Shown here piece after piece: positions 57,332 through 64,000 of a stretch of DNA of 64,000 nt. Under the pieces are notes generated by a model. The model did not search any database. It saw nothing but the letters and a program-made list of their open reading frames with translations, and had not been told where the DNA came from. The first letter of the stretch is position 1, and each line of letters starts with the position of its first letter. A program made the translations under genes and the position numbers. Source of the stretch: Nocardia sp. NRRL S-836 (GTDB lineage Bacteria; Actinomycetota; Actinomycetes; Mycobacteriales; Pseudonocardiaceae); assembly GCF_001279525.1 (NCBI RefSeq), contig NZ_LGDY01000112.1:1-64000 (forward strand), in the 5' to 3' direction.

Positions 57332-58494
57332 CGCGCACCGAGTCCCCGGGAGATCACCAGGCGCTGGATGTCCGAGGTGCCTTCCTCGATCTCCTCCAGC
57401 TTGGCGTCGCGCATCCAGCGCTCGACGGGGTACTCGCGCGAGTAGCCGTAGCCGCCCAGCGTCTGCACGGCCGCGTGCGTGCACCACATCGCGTTCTCGG
57501 AACCGACCAGCTTGGCCATCGCGGACTCCTGGGCCACCGCCTCACCCGCGTCGTACAGGGCGGCGGCGCGCAGCGTCAGCAGGTGTGCCGCGTCGACGCG
57601 GGTGGCCATGTCCGCGAGCCGGAACGCCACGGCCTGGTGGCGCGCGATGGGCACGCCGAACTGCACGCGTTCTGCGGCGTAAGCGGAAGCGAAGTCCAGC
57701 GCCGCGCGCGCCAGGCCGGTGCACGCCGCGCCGATCAGGATCCGTGAGGCGTCGAACGTGCGCATCAGCCCGGAGAACGCCCGCCCCTCCTCGCCGAGCC
57801 GGTTCTCCACGGGCACGCGCACGTCGTCGAGGAACACCTCGGCGTTCACGATCGCCCGCTGCCCCATCTTCCGGAACGGCGGCCCCACGCTCAGGCCGGG
57901 GGTGTCCCGCGGCACGACGAACGCCGTGACGCCGCGCGACCGCAGCGACGGGTCGACCGTCGCGAAGATCACGAACATCGCGGCGTAGGGGGCGTTCGAG
58001 ATCCAGGTCTTCTGTCCGTTGAGGACGTACGAGTCGCCGTCGCGCCGCGCGGAGGTCCGGATGCTCGCCGCGTCGGAGCCGGAGCCGGGCTCGGTGACCG
58101 CGACGGCCGTGAGCGGCGGCAGGTCGGTTCCGAGTGGACCGAGGAAGCGTTCCTGCTGTTCAGGGCTACCGAGCTGCTCGATCGGCGCGCTGAAGAAGCC
58201 GTTGGAGGTGATCAGGTTGCCGATGCCGATGTCGCCGTGGCAGAGCTCCTGCTGGACCAGTGCCTGGGTGGTCAGGTCGGTGACCCCGCCGCCGCCGAGC
58301 TTCTCCGGGATCATGAACGTCGTCAGCCCGAGCTCCGACGCCTTCTCCCACACGTCGAGCGGCGACTCGATGTCCGCCTCGTCCACGGCACGGGCGCGCG
58401 GCCGGATCACCTCCGCGGCGAAGTCCGCGGCCAGTTCGACGAACTGCGCCTGTTCGGCCGTGCGTCGCAGGCCGTCCCGGACGGTCCGCCCCAT
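57328..58494 (-). CDS. Acyl-CoA dehydrogenase
   Basis: 388 aa from ATG 58494 behind GGGTGGGAG. FAD-dependent flavoenzyme: 'AVTEPGSGSDAASIRTSARR' (FAD loop), 'YVLNGQKTWISNAPYAAMFV', 'KMGQRAIVNAEVFLDDVRVP', 'FDASRILIGAACTGLARAAL' and 'QTLGGYGYSREYPVERWMRD' near the C-terminus, where the active-site Glu is expected. It introduces a double bond into an acyl-CoA. Paired with the downstream acyl-CoA synthetase by a four-base overlap. The palindrome at 58511 probably controls the pair. Confidence 0.9.
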   Translation of the reverse strand: MGRTVRDGLRRTAEQAQFVELAADFAAEVIRPRARAVDEADIESPLDVWEKASELGLTTFMIPEKLGGGGVTDLTTQALVQQELCHGDIGIGNLITSNGFFSAPIEQLGSPEQQERFLGPLGTDLPPLTAVAVTEPGSGSDAASIRTSARRDGDSYVLNGQKTWISNAPYAAMFVIFATVDPSLRSRGVTAFVVPRDTPGLSVGPPFRKMGQRAIVNAEVFLDDVRVPVENRLGEEGRAFSGLMRTFDASRILIGAACTGLARAALDFASAYAAERVQFGVPIARHQAVAFRLADMATRVDAAHLLTLRAAALYDAGEAVAQESAMAKLVGSENAMWCTHAAVQTLGGYGYSREYPVERWMRDAKLEEIEEGTSDIQRLVISRGLGAR

Positions 58495-58510
58495 CTCCCA
58501 CCCCTCATTG

Positions 58511-58524
58511 ACTGACGAGTCAGT
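58511..58524. promoter_or_regulatory. Palindrome upstream of the acyl-CoA dehydrogenase
   Basis: ACTGAC-GA-GTCAGT, 6-bp arms, 17 bp ahead of the start codon. ACTGAC(T)nnGTCAGT-like sites are typical of TetR/FadR-like repressors of acyl-CoA catabolism in actinomycetes. No such regulator is adjacent. Confidence 0.65.
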
Positions 58525-58770
58525 TATCTGCGGTCCACGGGCAGCCTAGCCGCGTGAAGACGCTGGTGAGGGGTACCGAACGGGTGAGTAATCAGGGCAT
58601 TCGTGGGGGTCTCGATCACCTGCTTGGAGCAGGCAGGCACACACATACGAGTACTCCGCCGCGCGGCGTTCGACGACGACATCGAGTCGGCCGGGGCGGA
58701 GCACCCGCGCGCGACGAAGCCGGCACCGGGAACGGTTCGTCCACGCGCGTCCCGGCCGCCTGCCGGCGTG

Positions 58771-59121
58771 TCAGGAGCGGAACGCCGCCCGCACGATCTC
58801 CAGCGCTTCCTCCCGCGACAACCCGAGCTCCGCCGACATCGACGCGTAGGCGTGCGCCGCCGACCGCACGCGCTCGCGGTTGCTGTCGCCGTTGGCGCTG
58901 ACCACGGTGCCCGCCCGGCCTCGTGTCTCGACAAGACCGGCTTCCTCCAGCTCGCGGTAGGCGCGAGCGACCGTGTTCACCGCAAGGCCCAAGTCTTTCG
59001 CGAGCGCGCGCACCGTGGGCAGTTTGGCGCCGACCGGCAGTTCGCGGTTTGCGATGGCGTGTGCGTAGTGCACACGCACCTGCTCGTACGGGGGCGTCTC
59101 CCCGTGGTGGTCGATCTTCAC
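58771..59121 (-). CDS. GntR family regulator (YtrA-like, short)
   Basis: 116 aa from GTG 59121, seven bases after GGGGAGGA. The winged helix 'YEQVRVHYAHAIANRELPVG', 'AKLPTVRALAKDLGLAVNTV', 'ARAYRELEEAGLVETRGRAG' is a standard GntR domain. Only a short helical tail follows ('LGLSREEALEIVRAAF'), which is the YtrA subfamily layout. YtrA regulators usually control ABC transporters; none is next to it. It follows kal by 101 bp on the same strand and could be part of, or regulate, the lysine operon. Confidence 0.85.
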   Translation of the reverse strand: MKIDHHGETPPYEQVRVHYAHAIANRELPVGAKLPTVRALAKDLGLAVNTVARAYRELEEAGLVETRGRAGTVVSANGDSNRERVRSAAHAYASMSAELGLSREEALEIVRAAFRS

Positions 59122-59222
59122 TGCGCCGTCCTCCCCGCTTGTAGCTACCTCTGTGTTGACCAACGGTCGAGGACGGCAGAGGTTGCGGGTTTATTCGGCG
59201 CGACACGAGATTGGCTGGTGTT

Positions 59223-59621
59223 CTACTCCGCGGGTTTCGGCGCCACCACCGTGCCGCGGGCACGCGTTACGACGATCGGCTCAGCCAGCACGTCCGCCGC
59301 CGAGGGCCCGCGTTCGGGCGCGGAACGGCACACCACGCGGGCCTCGAACTCGATCTCACGCGACCGCTTTCCGATGCGCACCAACGTCGCCACGGCCTCG
59401 ACCACGTCACCGGCCTGGATCGGTGCCGCGAACTCGACGGAGCTGTAGCCCGCGAACAGGCCCTCGTCGGAGTCCGTGTGGATCAGCAGCTCGGTCGCGA
59501 CGTCGCCGAACATGCCGAGGCCATAGGCCCCGTCGACGAGGTTGCCGCCGTAGTGGGCGTGCGAGTGCGGCACGTAGCGCCGGTGCGTGACAGAGAAACC
59601 TTCGACCAAAGCCCCGCTCAC
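59223..59621 (-). CDS. kal: 3-aminobutyryl-CoA ammonia-lyase
   Basis: 132 aa from an ATG that overlaps the kamE stop (ATGA). Hotdog-fold protein: '[20 protein letters not shown]', '[20 protein letters not shown]', '[20 protein letters not shown]'. In the lysine fermentation pathway Kal removes ammonia from 3-aminobutyryl-CoA to give crotonyl-CoA. Length and the position directly after kamD-kamE support the assignment over a generic thioesterase. Confidence 0.85.
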   Translation of the reverse strand: MSGALVEGFSVTHRRYVPHSHAHYGGNLVDGAYGLGMFGDVATELLIHTDSDEGLFAGYSSVEFAAPIQAGDVVEAVATLVRIGKRSREIEFEARVVCRSAPERGPSAADVLAEPIVVTRARGTVVAPKPAE

Positions 59622-60370
59622 GCGGCGACCCCCTTCTTCTCCTGCATCGCGTGCACCAGGTAGCTCGCGACCTCACCGGGGGTGGTACCCCGGCTGAACA
59701 CCCGGTCCACTCCCAGTTCCCCTGCCATCAGCGGGTCGAACCGCGGGCCGCCGGCGACCAGCAGCGGTCGCCGGTCCCCCATCGCCTCGCGGAACGCCGC
59801 CGACATCTCCTGCGTGTTCAGGATGTGCGCGTCGCGCTGCGTCACGACCTGCGACACCAGCACGGCGTCGGCCTTCTCCGAACGCGCCCGCCGGACGAGC
59901 TCCGGTACCGACACCTGCGCACCGAGGTTCACGACCTTCAGCTCGCGGTAGTACTCCAGGCCCTTCTCGCCGGCGAAGCCCTTGATGTTGAGGATCGCGT
60001 CGATGCCGACCGTGTGCGCGTCCGTGCCGATGCAGCCGCCGACGACGACCAGCTTGCGCCGCAGCATCTTCTTCACCGTGGTGTTGACCTCGGTGGGGCT
60101 GAGCAACGGGTACTCGCGCTCCACGACCTTCACCTCGTCGAGGTCCACGAGGTGCTTGACCGAGCCGTAGACGACGAAGAACGTGAAGTCGGCGCCGATG
60201 GGGTGCGAGTGGACCACCATCGCGGGGTCCATGCCCATCCTGTTCGCGAGCTGCTGCGCGGCGCCGTCGGCCTTGGGACCGAACGGGATCGGCAGCGTGA
60301 ACGACGTCTGGACCATGCCGTCACCGGTGGTGTCGCCGTAGGGCCGCACGTACCTCTTGGCGTCAGACAT
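59618..60370 (-). CDS. kamE: Lysine 5,6-aminomutase beta subunit (B12 domain)
   Basis: 250 aa. Base-off B12 motif '[17 protein letters not shown]' with D117-x-H119-x-x-G122. Lys130 lies 11 residues after the B12 histidine, the same spacing as the PLP-binding lysine in the clostridial enzyme (H133/K144). The Rossmann half continues '[20 protein letters not shown]', '[19 protein letters not shown]'. With KamD it moves the epsilon-amino group of lysine to C5 using adenosylcobalamin and PLP. It starts within the last eight bases of kamD. Confidence 0.95.
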   Translation of the reverse strand: MSDAKRYVRPYGDTTGDGMVQTSFTLPIPFGPKADGAAQQLANRMGMDPAMVVHSHPIGADFTFFVVYGSVKHLVDLDEVKVVEREYPLLSPTEVNTTVKKMLRRKLVVVGGCIGTDAHTVGIDAILNIKGFAGEKGLEYYRELKVVNLGAQVSVPELVRRARSEKADAVLVSQVVTQRDAHILNTQEMSAAFREAMGDRRPLLVAGGPRFDPLMAGELGVDRVFSRGTTPGEVASYLVHAMQEKKGVAA

Positions 60371-61934
60371 CCGTGGCCTCCAGCAGGTCCGAAGCCGGGT
60401 TGAAGTAGGTCTCGGCCTTCTCGACCACGCCGTCCGCGCCCTTGCCCCGGTCGGCGGGCCGCTTCATCAGGCCGAACGTGCCGTCGGCGATCGCGTTGAG
60501 CAGGCCGTCGTCGACGATGCGCTCCAGCAGGTCCACCGCCTCGCCGAGCACCTGGTGGGCGCGCTTGACGATCAACCCGTCCGGCGCGGGCCGGAAGTCC
60601 TCCGCGAGGCTGCCGGCCGCGTTGAGCACGTACCGGACGTTCTGCAGCGCGAGGTCGCGGTCGGACAGGAACGGCGTCACGACCGCCTCGGTCATCATGC
60701 CGACGAGCAGGATGGACTGTCCGGTCAGGACACCGGCGAGGTTGAAGAACCCGTCCAGCAGGTAGCCGTTGAACACGTCGCCGGTCATGTGCTTGGTCGG
60801 CGGCATCCACTTCAGCGGCGCGTCCGGGAACAGCTCGCGGGCCAGCAGCGCGTGCGCCAGCTCCAGCCGGAACGAGTCCGGCACCTTCGGGTTGATCTCG
60901 AACGCGTGGCCGAGACCCAGCAGGTGGTCGGGCAGTCCCGCCTCGTGGGCGAAGTGCTCGTTGAGCAGCTGGGAGACCGTGACGGTGTGCGCGGCCTCGA
61001 CGGCGTCCGCGGTCGTGAGGTAGTTGTCCTCGCCGGTGTTGATGATGATGCCGGCGCGTGCGTGGACCTGGCGGGAGAACCGCTGGTCGACGAACGTGCG
61101 GATCGGGTTGATGTCGCGGAACAGGATGCCGTACATCGAGTCGTTCAACATCATGTCGAGCCGCTGCAACCCGGCCAGCACGGCGATCTCCGGCATGCAC
61201 AGGCCGGACGCGTAGTTGGTCAGCCGCACGTACCGGCCGACCTCCTTCGACACGTCGTCGAGCGCCGCCCGCATGATCCGGAAGTTTTCCTGCGTGGCGT
61301 AGGTGCCCGCGAACCCGTGGTGCGTGGCGCCTTCTGGCACGTAGTCCAGCAGCGACTGCCCGGTCGAGCGGATCACCGCGATGACGTCGGCACCGGCGCG
61401 GGCGGCGTTCTGCGCCTGGACCACGTCCTCGTCGATGTCGCCGGTCGCGACGATCAGGTAGATCCACGGGCGTTGCGCCGGATCGCCCCACTTCTGCACC
61501 AGCTTGTCCCGCTGGGCCCGGTTCCGGTCGACCGTCTTCAGCCCCTTGGCGACCGCGGAGGTGGCCGCCTTCTTCGCCGCGGTCAGGTCCCTGCCGGTGG
61601 GGATCGTGAACTGGACCTGGCCCGCGGCCGAGGCCTCGGCCAGCTCGGTGAGGCTCGCGAGGTTGTGCTGCTTCAGGGCGTGGAACGCCGGGAGCACCAC
61701 GCCGTGCTCCAGGCCGCACTGCTCGCGGACCGTGTCGATGACGCGGTTGACCCACGGCACGTCACCGGCGCGGTGGGTGGAGTCCGCGCCGGTGATGCCG
61801 GCCAGCCGCAGCGTGGCGCGCTCGACCGCGACCGTGGTGTGCGCCTTCGCGATGGACACCACGGGTTCGGCCGCCCGCGCGGCAAGCTCCCGCGCGGTGG
61901 CGACGACCCTCGGGTCGAGGTCGAGCAACGCCAT
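60363..61934 (-). CDS. kamD: Lysine 5,6-aminomutase alpha subunit
   Basis: 523 aa from ATG 61934 with AAGGGAAG upstream. The alpha-subunit TIM barrel is recognised from 'GADVIAVIRSTGQSLLDYVP', 'EGATHHGFAGTYATQENFRI', 'SGLCMPEIAVLAGLQRLDMM', 'NDSMYGILFRDINPIRTFVD', 'PPTKHMTGDVFNGYLLDGFF'. The length matches the clostridial protein (about 515). It acts with KamE on D- or beta-lysine/L-lysine in lysine catabolism. Unusually, the gene starts four bases after a TIR-domain gene, whose 3' end carries its ribosome site. Confidence 0.95.
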   Translation of the reverse strand: MALLDLDPRVVATARELAARAAEPVVSIAKAHTTVAVERATLRLAGITGADSTHRAGDVPWVNRVIDTVREQCGLEHGVVLPAFHALKQHNLASLTELAEASAAGQVQFTIPTGRDLTAAKKAATSAVAKGLKTVDRNRAQRDKLVQKWGDPAQRPWIYLIVATGDIDEDVVQAQNAARAGADVIAVIRSTGQSLLDYVPEGATHHGFAGTYATQENFRIMRAALDDVSKEVGRYVRLTNYASGLCMPEIAVLAGLQRLDMMLNDSMYGILFRDINPIRTFVDQRFSRQVHARAGIIINTGEDNYLTTADAVEAAHTVTVSQLLNEHFAHEAGLPDHLLGLGHAFEINPKVPDSFRLELAHALLARELFPDAPLKWMPPTKHMTGDVFNGYLLDGFFNLAGVLTGQSILLVGMMTEAVVTPFLSDRDLALQNVRYVLNAAGSLAEDFRPAPDGLIVKRAHQVLGEAVDLLERIVDDGLLNAIADGTFGLMKRPADRGKGADGVVEKAETYFNPASDLLEATDV

Positions 61935-61938
61935 CAAG

Positions 61939-62691
61939 TCACTTCCCTTCTGGTTCGTAGTTGTCCTTGAAGAGCTGCTCCAACCGGTGCACGAGAACCT
62001 GGCGAGAGTCAGCGTCGTGGGTGCGCAGGAAGTCCACGTCCTGGACGGCGCGGAGCAGGGCGTCGTCGAAGTAGGAAGCCCGGGCTGGCTGGCTTGACGT
62101 CCTGCGGCCCAGTTGGCTCGACAAGTCATGGCTGATCTGCCGAACGGTGACCAGCACTTCGTCGAGGACCTCCCGGTCGCCACGCGCACTCACACGTTCG
62201 TCGGTTTCATGTTGTTCCCGAAAACGCGCAAGCTCGTCAGAAAACGCTGACCACTCGCGAGCAAAGACGTGTGCCAGCGCCTGGTCGGGCAACGGGTCGG
62301 GCAGGGCCTTGTTCAGAGCCTCCAGGAGCTGCTTGACCTCGGCCCTGTCCGCAGCATCGACGGCTTGGAACTGGCTGAGCGGGCCGACCACGTCACTCTT
62401 GGTCAGATCGAGCAGCAACGGGATGACCCGTGAGTCTCCGACGCCCTTCGAGATCGCTCCCGCTTCGAAGTTGATCCACTGAGAGGTCTGGTTGGCCGCG
62501 GTGAGCACAACGATGCCGAACGACGTGCCCTCGAGTTCCTTGCCCAGCTCGGGCATGCTGCGGCTGCCCTTGGTGACGTCGCTGTCCGACATCCACGGCT
62601 TCACCGACTGGATGACGAGTGGCAGCCACTCGCGCAAGAAGGTGGCAAACGCCTTCGTGGCAGGCCCAGACCACGAGATGAAGACCTTCAT
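61939..62691 (-). CDS. TIR-domain protein inside the lysine operon
   Basis: 250 aa. The ATG (62691) overlaps the amidohydrolase stop (TGATG) and the stop lies four bases before kamD. The N-terminal TIR-like domain (1-140) reads 'MKVFISWSGPATKAFATFLR', 'PWMSDSDVTKGSRSMPELGK', 'SFGIVVLTAANQTSQWINFE'. Glu76 in 'WINFEAGAISK' is at the position of the catalytic glutamate of TIR NADases. The C-terminal part is helical ('EVKQLLEALNKALPD', 'EVLDEVLVTVRQISHDLSSQ', 'LVHRLEQLFKDNYEPEGK') without a known domain. TIR proteins commonly cleave NAD in defence; its role within a metabolic operon is unexplained. Confidence 0.8.
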   Translation of the reverse strand: MKVFISWSGPATKAFATFLREWLPLVIQSVKPWMSDSDVTKGSRSMPELGKELEGTSFGIVVLTAANQTSQWINFEAGAISKGVGDSRVIPLLLDLTKSDVVGPLSQFQAVDAADRAEVKQLLEALNKALPDPLPDQALAHVFAREWSAFSDELARFREQHETDERVSARGDREVLDEVLVTVRQISHDLSSQLGRRTSSQPARASYFDDALLRAVQDVDFLRTHDADSRQVLVHRLEQLFKDNYEPEGK

Positions 62692-64000
62692 CAGGCCTCC
62701 CGCTGGTAGATCGTCCGGCCGTTCAGCACGGTCCGCACGCACACCGGGGCGGGCCCGGTGAGGTCGGGCAGGCCGGGCACGCCCGAGCGCGGGTCGGTGG
62801 ACCAGCGCTGGACGCGGGAGTCGGAGCCCGCCACGACGAGGTCGCCGGTCTCCCACACCGCGTAGGTCGCGGGGGCGCCGGGTTGCAGGGTGCCGGTCAC
62901 TCCGTCGTCCACGCCCGCCGCACGCCAGCCGCCGCGTGTGTGGGCGGTGAAAGCGGCGCGGGGGGACACGCCGAAGCCCTCGGTGTGGTGGTGCACGGCG
63001 GCTTTGACCGCTGCCCACGGGTCGATGGCGGTGACCGGGGTGTCCGAGCCGAACGCCAGCACGACACCGGCCGAGGCGAGGCGTGCGAAGGGGTTGAGCC
63101 CCACTCCGCGCTCGGCGCCGAGCCGCTGGACGTACATCCCGGCCGGGCCGCCCCACTCGGCGTCGAAGAGCGGCTGGACCGAGGCGATGACGCCCCACCC
63201 GGCCAGCTGCCGGGCCTGTTCGGCCGAGACCATCTCGACGTGTTCCAGGCGGTGGCGGGCCGAGGCCAGCGCCGGGGTGCCGAGGGTCTTCTCGGCGATG
63301 GCGAAGCCCTCGACCACGGCCGCCATGCCGGCGTCGCCGATGACGTGGAAGCCCGCCTGCACGCCCAGCGAGGTGCACTTGATGAGGTGGTCGGCGATCT
63401 GCTGGCCGTCGAGGTACAGCGCGCCGGTCGTGTCCGCGTCGGCGTAGGGCTCGGCCAGCGCGGCGGTGCGCGAGCCGATCGCGCCGTCGACGAAGTGGTC
63501 GCCGGCCAGGCCCTGCACGGGCACGTCCGGCAGGTCGTGGGCACCCCAGTAGGCGACCACCTGCGGGCCTTCGCCCAACGCCAGCAGCTCGCGCAGGTCG
63601 TCCTCACCGGAGATGTCCGGGCCGGCGCACTCGTGGACCGCCGCGATGCCCATGGACGCCGCGTGGTGCAGGAACGCGAGTTGTGCCGCACGGCGCTGTT
63701 CGGGCGTGATGGCGTCGCGTGGGATGCGCCGGACGTGATGGTGTGCGGCGCGCGCGAGGGGGCCCTCGTCGGAGTAGCCGTCGGCTTCGCGCGTCTCGGC
63801 CGTGACGAGGTTCGACGACACGAGGGCCGAGTGCACGTCGATGCGTGACAGGTAGACCCTCTTGTCGCCTGCCGCCTCGTCGATCTCCGCACGCGTCGGC
63901 GGGCGGTTCTCCGGCCAACGCGTCTCATCCCACCCATGGCCCCACACGAGCGGGCCCTCGGCGTCGCGGACCTGGTCCAGCAACGCCTCCAGCGACGGTG
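62691..64000 (-). CDS. Amidohydrolase family protein (YtcJ-like), 5' end outside window
   Basis: At least 436 aa; the frame is open to the window edge, so the N-terminus with the first metal ligands is missing. Metal-dependent hydrolase features present: 'AGFHVIGDAGMAAVVEGFA', 'RHRLEHVEMVSAEQARQLAG', 'VVLAFGSDTPVTAIDPWAAV' (catalytic Asp) and 'VHHHTEGFGVSPRAAFTAHT', ending in the beta strip 'VCVRTVLNGRTIYQREA'. The Amidohydro_3/YtcJ group hydrolyses amides or cyclic nitrogen compounds. It is coupled by overlap to the TIR gene and, through it, to the lysine aminomutase genes. Confidence 0.85.
   Translation of the reverse strand, partial: PSLEALLDQVRDAEGPLVWGHGWDETRWPENRPPTRAEIDEAAGDKRVYLSRIDVHSALVSSNLVTAETREADGYSDEGPLARAAHHHVRRIPRDAITPEQRRAAQLAFLHHAASMGIAAVHECAGPDISGEDDLRELLALGEGPQVVAYWGAHDLPDVPVQGLAGDHFVDGAIGSRTAALAEPYADADTTGALYLDGQQIADHLIKCTSLGVQAGFHVIGDAGMAAVVEGFAIAEKTLGTPALASARHRLEHVEMVSAEQARQLAGWGVIASVQPLFDAEWGGPAGMYVQRLGAERGVGLNPFARLASAGVVLAFGSDTPVTAIDPWAAVKAAVHHHTEGFGVSPRAAFTAHTRGGWRAAGVDDGVTGTLQPGAPATYAVWETGDLVVAGSDSRVQRWSTDPRSGVPGLPDLTGPAPVCVRTVLNGRTIYQREA

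Noticed and set aside
61935..64000. Cobalamin riboswitch ahead of the B12-dependent aminomutase genes
   Set aside because: There is no non-coding gap upstream of kamD; genes overlap up to the window edge. Any riboswitch would lie outside the window.

Overview
The window is high-GC actinomycete DNA. Codon use is strongly G/C-ending, GTG and TTG starts are frequent, genes are tightly overlapped, and there is a Tat-exported PhoD phosphatase, a Ppm1/Lnt lipoprotein-modification pair, a DasR-type chitinase operator and a very large single-chain acyl-CoA carboxylase. The gene repertoire points to Pseudonocardiales (Lentzea/Saccharothrix/Actinosynnema-like). That placement is inference; no rRNA or marker phylogeny could be run.

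Positions 1-2160 hold three insertion sequences laid end to end and stitched at CTAG tetranucleotides: the edge of an IS5-like element, an IS481-family element with an internally shortened transposase, and a frameshifted IS5-family element. Positions 2169-7905 are a decayed prophage head and neck module on the minus strand (portal C-terminus, MuF-type minor head protein, scaffold, coat, connector, gp10-like protein, tail terminator, tail tube). Terminase and most of the portal are missing on one side and tape measure and tail genes on the other. At least five frameshifts and two displaced start codons are visible. Three small plus-strand genes, two of them sharing a motif, sit antisense within it.

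Positions 7917-26800 are ordinary chromosomal genes with many short regulator/target pairs and visible operators: SDR with TetR (two 20-bp palindromes), a GbsR/MarR regulator, the phoD operon, aldo/keto reductase with MerR (19-bp-spacer promoter), MOSC protein, tyrosine phosphatase, acyltransferase, SLOG protein, VOC protein with WYL regulator (10-bp-arm palindrome), a ribbon-helix-helix/ClpN fusion, a transmembrane Ser/Thr kinase coupled to an SDR, a GH18 chitinase behind a DasR-like box, and a paired SMR transporter. Remnants of FAD monooxygenases and of a 5'-nucleotidase lie among them.

Positions 27095-49440 carry the single-chain biotin carboxylase/carboxyltransferase (1821 aa), a LysM protein, an atypical tRNA-Tyr-like gene, a peptide-type ABC solute-binding lipoprotein, DUF4383, and a TspO operon under a B12-domain MerR regulator marked by two identical 13-bp operators. 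They also carry Lnt-Ppm1, an acyl-CoA synthetase, TetR and PspC genes, a pair of paralogous EF-hand proteins flanking a GNAT and a UvrA2-like ATPase, SRPBCC, a Glu/Leu-type dehydrogenase and a short Rho paralogue.

Positions 49467-64000 are all minus strand: a DUF4360 secreted protein, a 1695-aa NACHT NTPase with a long helical repeat tail (defence candidate), an acyl-CoA dehydrogenase/NDP-forming acyl-CoA synthetase operon under a palindrome, a GntR gene, and a translationally coupled run of amidohydrolase, TIR-domain protein, kamD, kamE and kal. The last three encode B12/PLP-dependent lysine 5,6-aminomutase and 3-aminobutyryl-CoA ammonia-lyase. The TIR gene embedded in this metabolic operon and the NACHT giant are the best candidates for undescribed biology here.
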